A stretch of 64,000 bases of DNA from contig OX638370.1 in the NCBI GenBank assembly GCA_951812925.1, positions 102,562,897-102,626,896 of the forward strand, written 5' to 3'. Under the pieces are notes generated by a model. That model was not told where the DNA came from. It was given only the letters and a program-made list of their open reading frames with translations, and made no database searches. Shown here one piece after another: positions 23,307 to 34,200 of the stretch. The translations under genes were made by a program, and so were the position numbers. Origin of the DNA: Calliopum simillimum. Taxonomy: Eukaryota > Arthropoda > Insecta > Diptera > Lauxaniidae. How positions within the stretch are numbered: position 1 is the stretch's first letter; each line of letters begins with the position of its first letter.

Positions 23307-24207
23307 TTGGGTGTATGCATTAATTTCCAACGTTTTTTTTTGTTTTATTTGAGACTTTATTTAAAGAAAATGGTACAATGTATTTTATTCAAAGTATTGC
23401 CCATCGCTAGTCACTACTTTTTCCCATCTTTCTGGCAATTTATGGAATTCATCCCAGTAAAACTGCGCCGGCTTGGCGGCCAAAAACGAATCGACCCAAT
23501 ATTCGATATCTTGAACTTAAGTGAAGCGTATTCCTGATAGGGCATTCTGCATCGATCGGAACAAATGGTAGTCTGATGGTACAAGGTCTGGGCTATAAGG
23601 CGGGTGAGGCAAAATTTCTCATCCGTTGTTTTCCAGGTAATTTTTGACTGGGGCAGCAATATGTGGCCGAACGTTATCGTGGTGGAAAATAATTGACTCG
23701 TGTCTGGTCGCATGCGTTGGCCGCTCTGCCTGGATTTTCTGCTTCAATCGGATCAATTGTTGACGATAGAGTTGAGCATTAATGGTTTGGCCTTCTGGCA
23801 ACAGCTCATAATGGATCACACCTAGCTGGTCATGACCAGGACGTTCTTTGTCTTCGACATCAAAATCACCACTTTTAAACCGTCGAAACCACTCACGACA
23901 GCTTGATTCAGCTGGAGCATAGTCGCCATAAACTTCTACAAGAATCCGATGACTTTCGGCAGCTGTTTTCTTTGAAATATAGTAGTGAAGTAAAACTTCC
24001 CGCAAATATTGCTTTTTCGGCACGAACTCGGACATTTTGGAGCACAGTAAAATTTATGATGCGGATGAAAATTTTCAAATCTAATGATGCAGAGTTGTTG
24101 ACAGATGCCTAAGCTTCAGATATGACGTTTCTGATCTAACATTTAAGTCACCATGTATTGATGGCGACATCTTTTGAAAAACGATGGAAATTAATGCATA
24201 CACCCAA
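23307..24207 (-). pseudogene. Internally deleted mariner transposon
   Basis: Terminal inverted repeats of 31 bp (TTGGGTGTATGCATTAATTT start) differ at one base, and the TA target duplication is intact at 23305-23306 and 24208-24209. The minus strand encodes the transposase N-terminus from ATG 24035: LREVLLHYYISKKTAAESH and WFRRFKSGDFDVEDKERPG, the paired helix-turn-helix region. It then jumps straight to DQLGVIHYELLPEGQTINA, so about 110 residues with the first catalytic Asp (TGDE.W) are lost. The second Asp (IIFHHDNVRPHIA) is kept. Past a frameshift near 23632 the rest, with PERWEKVV, continues. The element is about 0.9 kb where a full one is about 1.3 kb. It keeps good ends, so it could only move with help. 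Confidence 0.92.
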
Positions 24208-24214
24208 TAAATAT

Positions 24215-25720
24215 GAAGCTCCAGGATTATTCCAGAACTAGATTTTGTATAAAAACGTTGAATTAAATTAAGTTGCATTGACAAAAGCTTAGAATGTTCA
24301 AGAATAAAGAATGTAAAAATGTAAATTAGCGTTGCCAGACTATACGTAAAAACATATTAAGCAGTGATGATAGATTATACACAACAATTTTGTTTTCTGC
24401 AAAGTTATGACCATTTCCGTATGTTAAAGTAGTTCAGAATTGTATTGGTTGCAGTGCATTAAGGTTAAATTATTGATAGTCGGGACATTTTAAGCCCTAT
24501 ACTACGACCAGCTTCTCTGTCTCTCCCTTTAAGCATGTCATAAACTATTTAAAAATTTGTTAGCCTAAAGGAGCTTATGTAGTACGATCCTAATGATTCC
24601 AAAGTTAAGAATGAAAGCAATATTCATTTACTTAAAATTACTTCAATGTAATAATGACCCGCCAGCAATTGTTACATATTTTAATAATAAGCACTTACGA
24701 TTAGTCATACCTATACATACGCACCTACATACATACTCGTAAAAACATATGCATGTATGTACACTCACATATAAATTTTATGCGGTATTAGACACCTTCA
24801 TATGCATTTTAACGGTTGTTTAAACAGACCACACTGCAGCAAGCAATGCAACACGTTTTTGTTTTCAGTCAAGCTCAGAATCCAATTTAAAGTGTTGCGC
24901 ATGCGCTGAACGGTCGCGCTGGTGTCGTAGCTTTTCTTGCGGTGCTTACTTGGGACAATTGATTGGTCGGCAGCTTGATGCAGCTAAGTGCATTAACATC
25001 AACATTCTAGTTGTGGTATTTTTGTGGTCGAGTCGTGTCGAACTCTCAGTCATTCGGTAGGCGTCTATTGAAAAACGCTATAAAATCGTACAGAGGAATG
25101 TCGAGGCGCGGTGGTTTCGTCACTTTGCCGTTGTTGTTGTAGTTGTTAGCCTCTCTAGATGACCGTGCGCACTTGGCGATGTCAGCAACAGCAGCGTGCT
25201 GGTAGAAGAAACAAGCCTGCAGTCAAATACTGTAGGTGGCGTCACGTCATACTTTAGTCAGGTTTCAATTCGCAATGATTTGAATATCGCTTTTGTTGTT
25301 CACCACCAGCAATCTGGTCTTGTTAGCCTTGATCAATGGTCCGGAAAAGTTTCAATAGTGCTATAGTTTATTATAAGGCATGTTTGTCAACGGACAGACA
25401 AGACAGACATACAAGCGACAACGACGACGACGACAACGAATGCTTTATTTTTGTGGTAGGGTGATGGGGATTGTGTCATTTTTCGTCAATTGCATCAAGT
25501 TATGGGTGTAAGATTGGTCAGTTAAGTGTAATAAAATAGTGCTAAATACGCGTAAAGCATGAACAATTGGGAAATTAATAATAAAAAAAAACATAACGAA
25601 ATGATTGTGTAATGTAACGCTTTTCAAATTGGATTAGAAGTTGGCATTATTTGGCAAATTCGCAACACGTTCTACATTCTGAAGAGTTGAAAGATCAACA
25701 AACAGTGCCGTAGCTAGAGG
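24215..25720. other. Intergenic, partly GC-rich and low-repeat
   Basis: From about 24880 to 25440 the sequence is less AT-rich, lacks obvious repeats and contains CTATAAAATC at 25077-25086 and TCAGTCATT near 25047. It could be a promoter or 5' leader of an unseen gene, but no coding exon was found with it. The remainder is AT-rich. Confidence 0.3.
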
Positions 25721-25724
25721 GGAG

Positions 25725-26120
25725 CCTGTTCAATCAGACCTGTTCCGTAATCCGTGTGGTTTCAATAACTTTTCATTCGGAAGCTTTTTGATGAAAATGG
25801 CAGGTCACACAATAAAAAGGATTTAAATCTCTTTTGTGGGGAATCACAGGTTCTACAAATAATATTGATTTGTATTAACGATAAAGTAACCGTTAAGGAA
25901 ATATTCAATAAGATCTAATTTTTCGACTTGTTGCTGTTTTTTAAGAATATTTCCTCAACGGTTACTTTTCCGTACATATAAATCGATATTATTTGTAGAA
26001 AATGTTATTCTCCACAAAAGAGTTTCTAATACTTTTTATCGTATGGCTCACCATTTTCATCAAAAAGTCTCCTAAACGAAAAGTAATTGAAATCACACAG
26101 ATTTTGGAACAGGAACAGAA
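25725..26120. mobile_element. Foldback element, 190-bp arms
   Basis: The left arm (CCGTGTGGTTTCAATAACTT, CTTTTTGATGAAAATGG, TTCTACAAATAATAT, AAGTAACCGTTAAGGAAATA) is matched in reverse order by its complement up to 26110, with scattered mismatches. The loop is about 40 bp. No coding capacity. Confidence 0.8.
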
Positions 26121-26664
26121 ATCGATATACATAGATAATAAAAATCGAATTTTTATTAAGCTTTAAAAATTTTAATGACTCGAAATTTTTATGCGACAGA
26201 GAAATGCTGTGTACTGTGTGTAGCAGACCCGCCCCCACGAACAAAAATATGAAATTCACTTGATTACGCGGGCCAATGGAAAGCCATAATATTGAAAATT
26301 AAAAAAAAGGCACTCACAAGTGACTGTAATTGCGAAAATCTTAAAGATAAAGAGAGACTACTCATATGTCAATTATTATTTTTGATATCTCTCTATCGAA
26401 CTCAAAAAGCACAAACAACCCTGTAGGACCGATGGAGTCAATTGTCTCAATAGCCCAATCTTTCGACTAGTTTTTTGTAAGTAGTCCATAATGGACTATA
26501 TACTGAAACTAGAATAAATTCACTTGAATTATAAATTATTTCAAAAATTATCCAAATGTAATGTATAATCCATCATTAGTACCAAAAGTGGTCCAATTGT
26601 GGATCGATTATACTCCTAACATTACTGACTACATACTGTTGGGCAGTTCGTCGATTGTGAAGAA

Positions 26665-26745
26665 GAGCAAACGATAGTGTATAGGTCTAGTGACTTGAAC
26701 TGCGTGGAGGCCCGGGTTCAAATCCTCCACTCGGTGATTTTCAAA
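26665..26745 (+). repeat. tRNA-like sequence (pseudogene or SINE head)
   Basis: TATAGGTCTAGTGAC resembles a tRNA D-arm/A box, and CCCGGGTTCAAATCCTCCACT fits the T-arm/B box (GGTTCAAATCC) about 33 bp later. T-stem pairing is incomplete and no clean acceptor stem forms, so it is not a functional tRNA. It could be a SINE promoter region. Confidence 0.45.
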
Positions 26746-26973
26746 TCCAATTTTTAAATTTCTATTAATTTGTACACAATTTGTCTGAAGAGTCTTGGAG
26801 CAGAAAATGAAACATTGTTTGGACAAAATAATAAAAAATTGATAAAAAAATGTTCATCCACACTGTGATTCGAAATATATAACAAACTTTTTAGCGGCTA
26901 TGAAACGTTTGGAAATTTTTGTGTAAAATTTGAATTTTAAATTAAATTAATTTATAAATAAAATAAAAAAAAA

Positions 26974-27058
26974 TTGGCCTTTTTCTGGTCCGCTTGTAAT
27001 GCATAAGGAGACAATTGACCTTTTTCTAATCCGATTGTAATGCATAAGGAGACAATTG
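26974..27058. repeat. Two-copy 41-bp tandem duplication
   Basis: CCTTTTTCT..TCCG.TTGTAATGCATAAGGAGACAATTG occurs at 26978 and again at 27019, with three or so differences. Confidence 0.85.
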
Positions 27059-27218
27059 GTTACGCCCAATGACAAGCAACGTAAAACGTAAATAGAACTT
27101 TATGTGATGGGACCAGAATTTGGTCGGTTTCTTCAATGGAATAGTTTGTAAACTATTTTTAAAATAGTCCGTGGCCCTGCAGGGTAACAAACAATAAAAT
27201 ACAGTTACCTACTATTCG

Positions 27219-30200
27219 TTACCCCTGCGGGTAAGGGGTCAGAATATGCCCGAGGTAAGCATGCCTGTCGTAAAAGGCGACTAAAAGCGGGAGACCAGCC
27301 AGGGTGTTGGACAGCGTTGCGCCTCGAAAGAAAAACCCACAATGCCCGTAACTGGCACTGACAAGGCGAGTCGATGCCGCCTTAAAATAAGCATCTTGTC
27401 GAAATCCTGAAGCGTCTGATCCAGAGTGGGCGGCTCCCAGGTCAGCGTCTGTTCCAGATTGGACGGCTGAAATTAAAAGTGAATTTGGCCACTATATTTG
27501 CAGCGCTTGCCGGATCCAGCTTTAAGCTTATAACTTACTGCGTGGGGCGTTGCCGAGAAGATTATACTAATGAAGCATGGATCGGAAAACGATGGGAAAT
27601 AACTCTCCAAGTGGTACCCACCAGAGTGTGGTTAATCCACCTGCCTCGGCAGCATGCACATCGGATTTGGAGGTGCAAGAAACATGCATAGTTAGGAATG
27701 ATTCTCCTATAACTGGAACCAATATGGTTTCTCAAAATTTTAAAATCCTTTCGATGAAAACTCGAACACGCATCGGCTCTTGGAATGTCCGAACTCTAAA
27801 TGAACCAGGCAAAATACACCAAGCCGTTAGAGAACTCCACAAATTCAACCTTGAGATATTGGGATTAAGCGAGTGTAGATGGAACGGTGCCGGCGAATAT
27901 GTACTTCCTGACGGCGAAAAATTTCTATACTCCGGTAGATCGCAAGATGACATCCACAGGGATGGAGTTGGATTTTTGCTAAGTAAAACTGCAGTAAAGG
28001 CAGTAATGGAATGGAAACCTGTAAACGAAAGACTCATTTGGTGCAGATTTCGAACCCCCGCAAGAAATATTACCATCTTCCAAGCATACGCGCCCACAGA
28101 GTTGGCAGAGAGAGAAACCAAAGATGAATTCTACAGCCAGCTCGCTGCAGCAATAAACAGTGCTCACAAGAACGACATCATAATGGTTATGGGCGATTTG
28201 AATGCCAAAGTAGGCTCAGAAAACCTTAACCTAGAGCACGTGATTGGAAGACATGGCTTGGGTGCGAGAAACGACAATGGAGAGCTTCTCATTGACGCCT
28301 GCAATACAGCCGGTCTTGTCGTTGGAGGTACGCTATTCCCACACAAAAAATGCCATAAAGCTACTTGGGTGTCTCCAAACAACACCACTGAAAACCAAAT
28401 CGACCACTTCTGCATTAGCAGAAAATGGAGAGGGAGTCTTCTGGACGTACGAGTAAAGAGGGCCGCTGACATAGGCTCCGACCACCATCTTCTCGTCGCG
28501 GTCATTCGACTAAAACTTGCCGCTAATAAACGTCCCAGCGAACAATCTGTAGCAAAAAAATTCGACGTGCTTAAGCTTAAGAACGATGAGGTACGCAGAT
28601 CTTTCGTAGAAGAACTTAAAACAGTTCCGTTCGATTGTGGTGGAAGTATTGAAACATCATGGAGGGCCGCTAAGGCTGCGTTCTTAAACTCCAGTGAAAA
28701 AATACTTGGGTTTCGACCCTCGAACAAGAAGCACTGGATGAGCGAGGAAACGTGGGGTCTTGTCGAAAAAAGAAGAAGCGCGAAAAAACTGAGAGACGAC
28801 GCTAAAACTAGAGCGCAAAAGAACGTCGCCGAAAAGGTCTTTAACTCTCTCAATAAAGAAGTCAGGCGATCGTGCAGACAAGACAAAAGAAGAATGTATA
28901 ACGACCTCGCGAGCGAAGCCGAAAGCGCTGCAAATGCTCAAAATCTCAGGCAGCTTTACGATATCACCCGCAGATTATCAGGCAGAAAACTCCAACAGAG
29001 CCGCCCTATCAAAGACAAAAACGGAAATCTCTTAACATCTGCAGACGACCAACTAAACAGATGGAAAGAGTATTTTTGCGATATACTAAATCCCATGTCT
29101 ACCACATCCCTGCAACCAGAATCACCAACTACAACTGCCGCAATGACTCGCAGTAGTAGTCGAATACAAACACCGCCGCCTACAATTGATGAAATTGTGA
29201 AAGCTATCCAAAGCATGAAAAACAACAAGGCCGCCGGTATAGATCAAATAACAGCTGAACTGCTAAAGGCATGCCCCGTAACATCAGCTAAAATTCTCCA
29301 TCCTCTGCTCAACAAAATCTGGAGTGAAGAGCGTTTGCCAGAAGATTGGCTACATGGCATGTTAGTCAAATTACCGAAAAAAGGTGACCTAAGCGAGTGC
29401 CGAAACTATAGAGGCATCACCTTGCTCTCAGTTCCATCAAAAGTACTGACGAAAGTGCTTCTGAGCAGGGTAAGCGAAAAACTTGATTCAGCCATTCGAA
29501 AGCAGCAAGCAGGATTCCGGCGAAACAGATCATGCGTGGATCAAATCAACACGCTCAGAATAATTGTCGAACAATCATGCGAGTGGCGTGCTGCACTTCA
29601 ACTTGTCTTCGTTGACTATAGCACTGCCTTTGACAGTGTCTCCCGAGAAAACATCTGGGCGTCACTGCAACGAAGAGGTATTGCCGCAAAGGCCATAAAC
29701 TTAGTACGCGCACAATATGAAGGCTTTAAATGCAGTGTGTTACACAACGGGTTGTTGTCACCGACATTCACCACTAATTCAGGCGTACGGCAGGGGTGTT
29801 TACTATCACCATCACTCTTCCTTATCGTTCTTGATGATATCCTAGATAAAGCTCTTAATAAGGCCAAAAGGGGTATTCAATGGAACTTTACCGAACATCT
29901 GGAAGATCTCGACTACGCTGACGACATCTGCCTCTTATCGTCCAAACATTCAGATATGCAAAGCAAAATTGAAGACCTTGTGTTGGAATCACAAAAGGCC
30001 GGCCTAAAAATCAACGTATCCAAGACCAAAAGCATGAAGCTAAACGCAAGCAATGACATCACGTTTAAAGCTGGCAGTGATGACATCGGAAACGTCGATA
30101 GCTTCACGTATCTAGGCAGCATTATCTCCATGGATGGTGGAGCAAAAGAGGATATCAACTCAAGAATAGCAAAAGCAAAAGGCGCGTTTGCTCAACTGAA

Positions 30201-30711
30201 CAAAATATGGTGTTTATCCGTTATATCCACCAAAACGAGAGTGCGCATTTTTGATTCGAATGTGAAATCGGTTTTGTTATATGGGTGCGAAACATGGCTT
30301 GTTACTGAACAACTAACAAACAAGCTGCAAGTATTCGTCAACAAATGTTTAAGGCGTATACTAAAGGTTTGGTGGCCTCGCACTATATCAAATGCCGAGC
30401 TACATCAAAAATGCAAACAGAAGGCTATAGCAAACGAGATCAAGCTGCGCAAATGGGGATGGATTGGTCACACTCTCCGGAAACCACACAGCGAAGTTTG
30501 TCGCCAGGCCCTTGAGTGGAATCCACAAGGCAGTACAGGACGTGGTAGACCCAAAACCAACTGGAAAAGGTCGTTGGAAAAGGAAATCCAAGAATCGGGA
30601 AAATCGTGGCAAGAGATCAAAGTCATCGCAAGGGATCGTGACAAATGGAGAGATTTCATATTGGCCCTATGCTCCTCCTAGGAGTTAAAGGAGAATACAT
30701 ACATACATACA
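27219..30711 (+). mobile_element. Full-length RTE-like non-LTR retrotransposon
   Basis: The element is flanked by TACTATTCG at 27210-27218 and 30712-30720, an exact 9-bp target duplication, so both ends are defined. The 5' leader (358 bp) starts with a perfect hairpin TTACCC-CTGC-GGGTAA and carries GCATGCCTGTCGTAAAAGGC. One long frame fills 27577-30681. Only about 30 bp follow the stop: AGTTAAAGGAGAA and a short CATA-repeat tail, with no poly(A). A single ORF plus a near-absent 3' UTR ending in a microsatellite are known characters of the RTE clade. Length 3493 bp. Confidence 0.9.
27577..30681 (+). CDS. Endonuclease/reverse transcriptase of the RTE-like element
   Basis: An uninterrupted 1034-codon frame. 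An AP-type endonuclease comes first: GSWNVRTLNEPG (about 67-78), LGLSECRW, FQAYAPTE, VMGDLNAKVG, QIDHFCISR and GSDHHLLVA (about 299-307), holding the expected Asn, Glu, Asp and His residues. A charged linker follows, then the reverse transcriptase: VKLPKKGDLSECRNYRGITL, KQQAGFRRNRSC, VFVDYSTAFDS (about 677-687, motif A), NSGVRQGCLLSPSLF (motif B) and DLDYADDICLLS (about 778-789, catalytic YADD). The C-terminus has KWGWIGHTLR and SGRGRPKTNW-like (GSTGRGRPKTNWKR) segments typical of RTE-related proteins. The first ATG gives a poorly conserved leader of about 60 residues; the ATG at 27754 is an alternative start. All catalytic motifs look intact, so recent insertion is likely. Confidence 0.93.
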   Translation: MDRKTMGNNSPSGTHQSVVNPPASAACTSDLEVQETCIVRNDSPITGTNMVSQNFKILSMKTRTRIGSWNVRTLNEPGKIHQAVRELHKFNLEILGLSECRWNGAGEYVLPDGEKFLYSGRSQDDIHRDGVGFLLSKTAVKAVMEWKPVNERLIWCRFRTPARNITIFQAYAPTELAERETKDEFYSQLAAAINSAHKNDIIMVMGDLNAKVGSENLNLEHVIGRHGLGARNDNGELLIDACNTAGLVVGGTLFPHKKCHKATWVSPNNTTENQIDHFCISRKWRGSLLDVRVKRAADIGSDHHLLVAVIRLKLAANKRPSEQSVAKKFDVLKLKNDEVRRSFVEELKTVPFDCGGSIETSWRAAKAAFLNSSEKILGFRPSNKKHWMSEETWGLVEKRRSAKKLRDDAKTRAQKNVAEKVFNSLNKEVRRSCRQDKRRMYNDLASEAESAANAQNLRQLYDITRRLSGRKLQQSRPIKDKNGNLLTSADDQLNRWKEYFCDILNPMSTTSLQPESPTTTAAMTRSSSRIQTPPPTIDEIVKAIQSMKNNKAAGIDQITAELLKACPVTSAKILHPLLNKIWSEERLPEDWLHGMLVKLPKKGDLSECRNYRGITLLSVPSKVLTKVLLSRVSEKLDSAIRKQQAGFRRNRSCVDQINTLRIIVEQSCEWRAALQLVFVDYSTAFDSVSRENIWASLQRRGIAAKAINLVRAQYEGFKCSVLHNGLLSPTFTTNSGVRQGCLLSPSLFLIVLDDILDKALNKAKRGIQWNFTEHLEDLDYADDICLLSSKHSDMQSKIEDLVLESQKAGLKINVSKTKSMKLNASNDITFKAGSDDIGNVDSFTYLGSIISMDGGAKEDINSRIAKAKGAFAQLNKIWCLSVISTKTRVRIFDSNVKSVLLYGCETWLVTEQLTNKLQVFVNKCLRRILKVWWPRTISNAELHQKCKQKAIANEIKLRKWGWIGHTLRKPHSEVCRQALEWNPQGSTGRGRPKTNWKRSLEKEIQESGKSWQEIKVIARDRDKWRDFILALCSS

Positions 30712-30720
30712 TACTATTCG

Positions 30721-31277
30721 AGCGCACAAGCAAACAAAGAACGTAAATTGTTCATTTGTGTGTTTTTTTTTATTGATTGCTGTTGTTTGTAATAATTTTA
30801 AATAAGTTACTGATATTGTCAAAGTTAAAAACGTAAAATTGATATTTTCTTGTTTTCAATTTTACATGCAACCACGGGCGCGGGCTGGTCTAGAAACAGA
30901 TATGTATGTTTTTAAATAGAAGGCTTAAAAGGATTATTAATGTAAAATCAGATTTCGTTAGACTTAATTTTTGTTTTTTTACAATTTATATTAAAAAATA
31001 ATATATTTTATTTTAACTTCATTTATTTCCGAAAGGAAAAACAAATTCATATCATAAATATTCATTACATTAAAGAAAATCTCAATTCAATAAAGCTTTG
31101 AGCTAAACGAAACGAGTTTCTAATTTGACTTGTTAGAAAAGTAAGCATTAATCAAGCATTAACTAACATTCTCATTATTTGAATTACAGAAAAAAAAAAA
31201 AAATAAAAAAATATTGTATAAAAGTTATTTATAAATAATTAACAAACATGTTAGGCAGAAATTCATATTTAACAGCT
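30721..31277. other. Intergenic AT-rich spacer
   Basis: Between the retrotransposon and the Lunapark stop codon. No features beyond A/T runs; it would contain the Lunapark 3' UTR on the minus strand. Confidence 0.45.
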
Positions 31278-34200
31278 TTACATTTCCTTTTTATATTCAT
31301 CATTATGTTTCGAGTCTTCATCCAAATGCTTCTTTATATGCGCCATATCGCTTTCGCTCTCGTTTTCCTTATTTAATTCCTCCATGACATCATCATCAGC
31401 ATCAACATCAGCATCCGCATCATAAGCATTATCAATTTCTACACTTTCAGTTTCAGTTTCTTTAACATTGTTAGCCTCCGGTAAGTTGGCTTCAGTCGTT
31501 ATTATGGCTGGTGGTAATTCAGTGCTGATTTTCTCTACTAAACGCAAAAAAACAATTACAATAAATAAATTGCAAAATATTAACTTTGAGTTAAAATTTC
31601 TACCATTTTCATCATTATCCGACGTAGATGATGAATCCGAACTATCGTTAGCGGTAGTGATTCTGTTGGGCGAACCTCCATGTTGCAAAAGCAATGGTGG
31701 GGCTACAGGCCGCGATTTGCGTGATGGATTTAAAGCATTACAAAATGCACAACGAAATGTAACAAAGTCAAATTCCTCTTTAAGTGCCATGCCTATGGAT
31801 AAAAACACAAAGATTTATAGAAAACAAAAAAATAAAAAATTTCACGCAAATAGTTCTACTACCGTTATGTGCAAAGCAGTCTTTACATATCATTGCATAA
31901 CGATCTTGCGGCCCGTCGCCGATTATCACATCCACTATTCGCTCAAAGACACCTTTGCCTTGTTGATTAACTATGGGAAAGGGTGTGCGTCGCCGTATTT
32001 CTTGCAGATTGCGCGAATTTGGTGTAGTTGCAACTAATTGTCGTGATAACGACGAACTTGTACCATAGCTGCTAGACAACAACGGCTCTCGTGGTGTAAG
32101 TCCAGTACGATTCAGTGTTGTATTCAGCTGATTATTAGCTGTCAATCCCCGCGTAGTTTGGCTGGGTCGCAACGGCGTTATACTGGTCACTTTAGGTGTC
32201 AGTGCTATATAGTTCAATTGATGTGTTAGAACTAAAAACAAAAAACTTAAATACTATACCTAGTGATGGCCTAGATCCATTTGTTGATTTTTCTCCAAAT
32301 CGAGATAGAAGATTAACGGCAACCTGTAGAAAAAAAATTGTTTTTGCAGCTTGAGATTATAGTTTGAAAACAGGTACTAAAAAAAATTGTAGGTAGCCTT
32401 TAACTCCTGCTCAAATTACAGCTTTTCTTAGCGCTCACAAAAGTTTATTTTCTTGAGCGTGTAAGGGAGTACGCGAAGAAATTATATTCACGATAAAACA
32501 AATATTTCCGGGGAATTTTTCCCAGACTGCAATAGAGAATGCAAGGCAGTCTGTGAAAAATTCTCCGGCATTATTTATTCACGGCTCTCGAAAAAATGTT
32601 GCTAATTTTTAAAATCACTACTTTCTTTGATAGCTCAATGATTATTCTTCATTGAAAAAATTTTTTAATCATTTCAATTAAAGCCAAATAATATCGTCGG
32701 GTTAAAACTACAACTAGACATCTACATATATTGATGTTTTGAGTTAAGTATACAGAAACATGCAGAAAGAACGGTTCTATGCTCCAGTCTAGTCGGAGAA
32801 TAGAATAAAAAGCAAAAAACTACAAAATTCCATACAAAAAATGAATTTCAAAAATCTTTAAACGCTTTTTTCTCAAATCATGAAAAATGTAGATGTCGTG
32901 TTGTAGTTTTAACCCGACGATATACAAAAGATAAGCAACATTTCCCCAAAATAACAACTTATTTAAACCAAGGGTGTCAGCGTAGAACAAAAGTGAGCCA
33001 ATTTTGGCTCGACCAACAACATCAATATTTCTGTACAACAATCCCAACAACGTCAATATTTCTGTACAACAATCACAGAAATAATTTTTGTAGTTTTTTT
33101 TTCACGCTCGTCAAAATTTCGCGTTTTTGTTGCTTTTTTTACGTACACACAAAATCGAACTCGAACCTAAACTCGAACATAAAACAACAATAAAGACTAC
33201 GTCGCATCAAAAACAAAAACAACAAACAATATGGGTATTAATGCAGGAGTAGTGCGAAATTTTTGGCAATGTGTTTGGTGTTTTACAAATGACAAACTTT
33301 CGTAAACCGCACTTCCGCAACGACGCAAGATCATTGCGCATCAACGCGTGAATACCCCTACTTTTTGTGTGTGTTCTAGTCCTTAGAAATTTTGAAAATT
33401 GTTGATATATTATTATTGTTGTAAATTCGAATTGGAGGTTGTTGTAAAAGCGAAAATTTTGCGCTGACTGCGCTGCATGCGCTTGGCTCAGTGATTTGAA
33501 AACGCTGACACCCTTGATTTAAACTGTGCCCTTAACGAGAAATTATTCCATTATTCGGTTTTTAGAAGTTCAAAGTGTCGGAAAACAAAAAATATTTCCT
33601 TATCTTGAACTTAAAAATTGTAAGACAATTTCTGTTTACTCAAACATGTTAAAATTCTAAGATTGAATAAAAATATTTGAATTTGCGCTTAGAGGTCTCA
33701 GTAAAAAAAAAACACTGATGGTTTTAAATTATATTAATTTTTAATGCCGCCTGTTAGTCGGCATCATAAGGGACTCTAAAACATTCATATTTTAAATAAT
33801 TATAAAAAAATAAATTGCTAATGCTAATGTTGAAACCAAAAAAAAAACAAAAATTTCTAAATCTGGTGTTTTTTTTACTTTTTTGCCAAAAACTTGAAAA
33901 AAGTGAATAAAGCAAAAAATTCTTAGGATCGTCCAAAAAATACGTGTGAATTTTTCCAGAATTTTTTTTAACACATTTTTTAATTTTTCAAAAATTGGTC
34001 AAAAATAAAAAAGTTCTAAAAATTCTAAAAAAATTCACACGTATTTTATGGACGGTTTTAAACAATCTTTGCCTTATATACTTCTTTCGTAAGACGCCTT
34101 GGTTTTGAGTAAATAATTTCCATTTTCGAGTGGCCATATTTCGGTAATTTTAGCTTAAGAAATTTTTTATTAAACATTTTAAAGGAAATTTTATCTTCGT

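Noticed and set aside
27219..27330. HDV-like ribozyme at the retrotransposon start
   Set aside because: The first bases pair locally as a simple hairpin and I could not build the required P1/P2 double pseudoknot.
28164..28886. Long minus-strand frame of 240 codons
   Set aside because: It is antisense to the endonuclease domain of the RTE-like element, whose plus-strand frame has all expected motifs.
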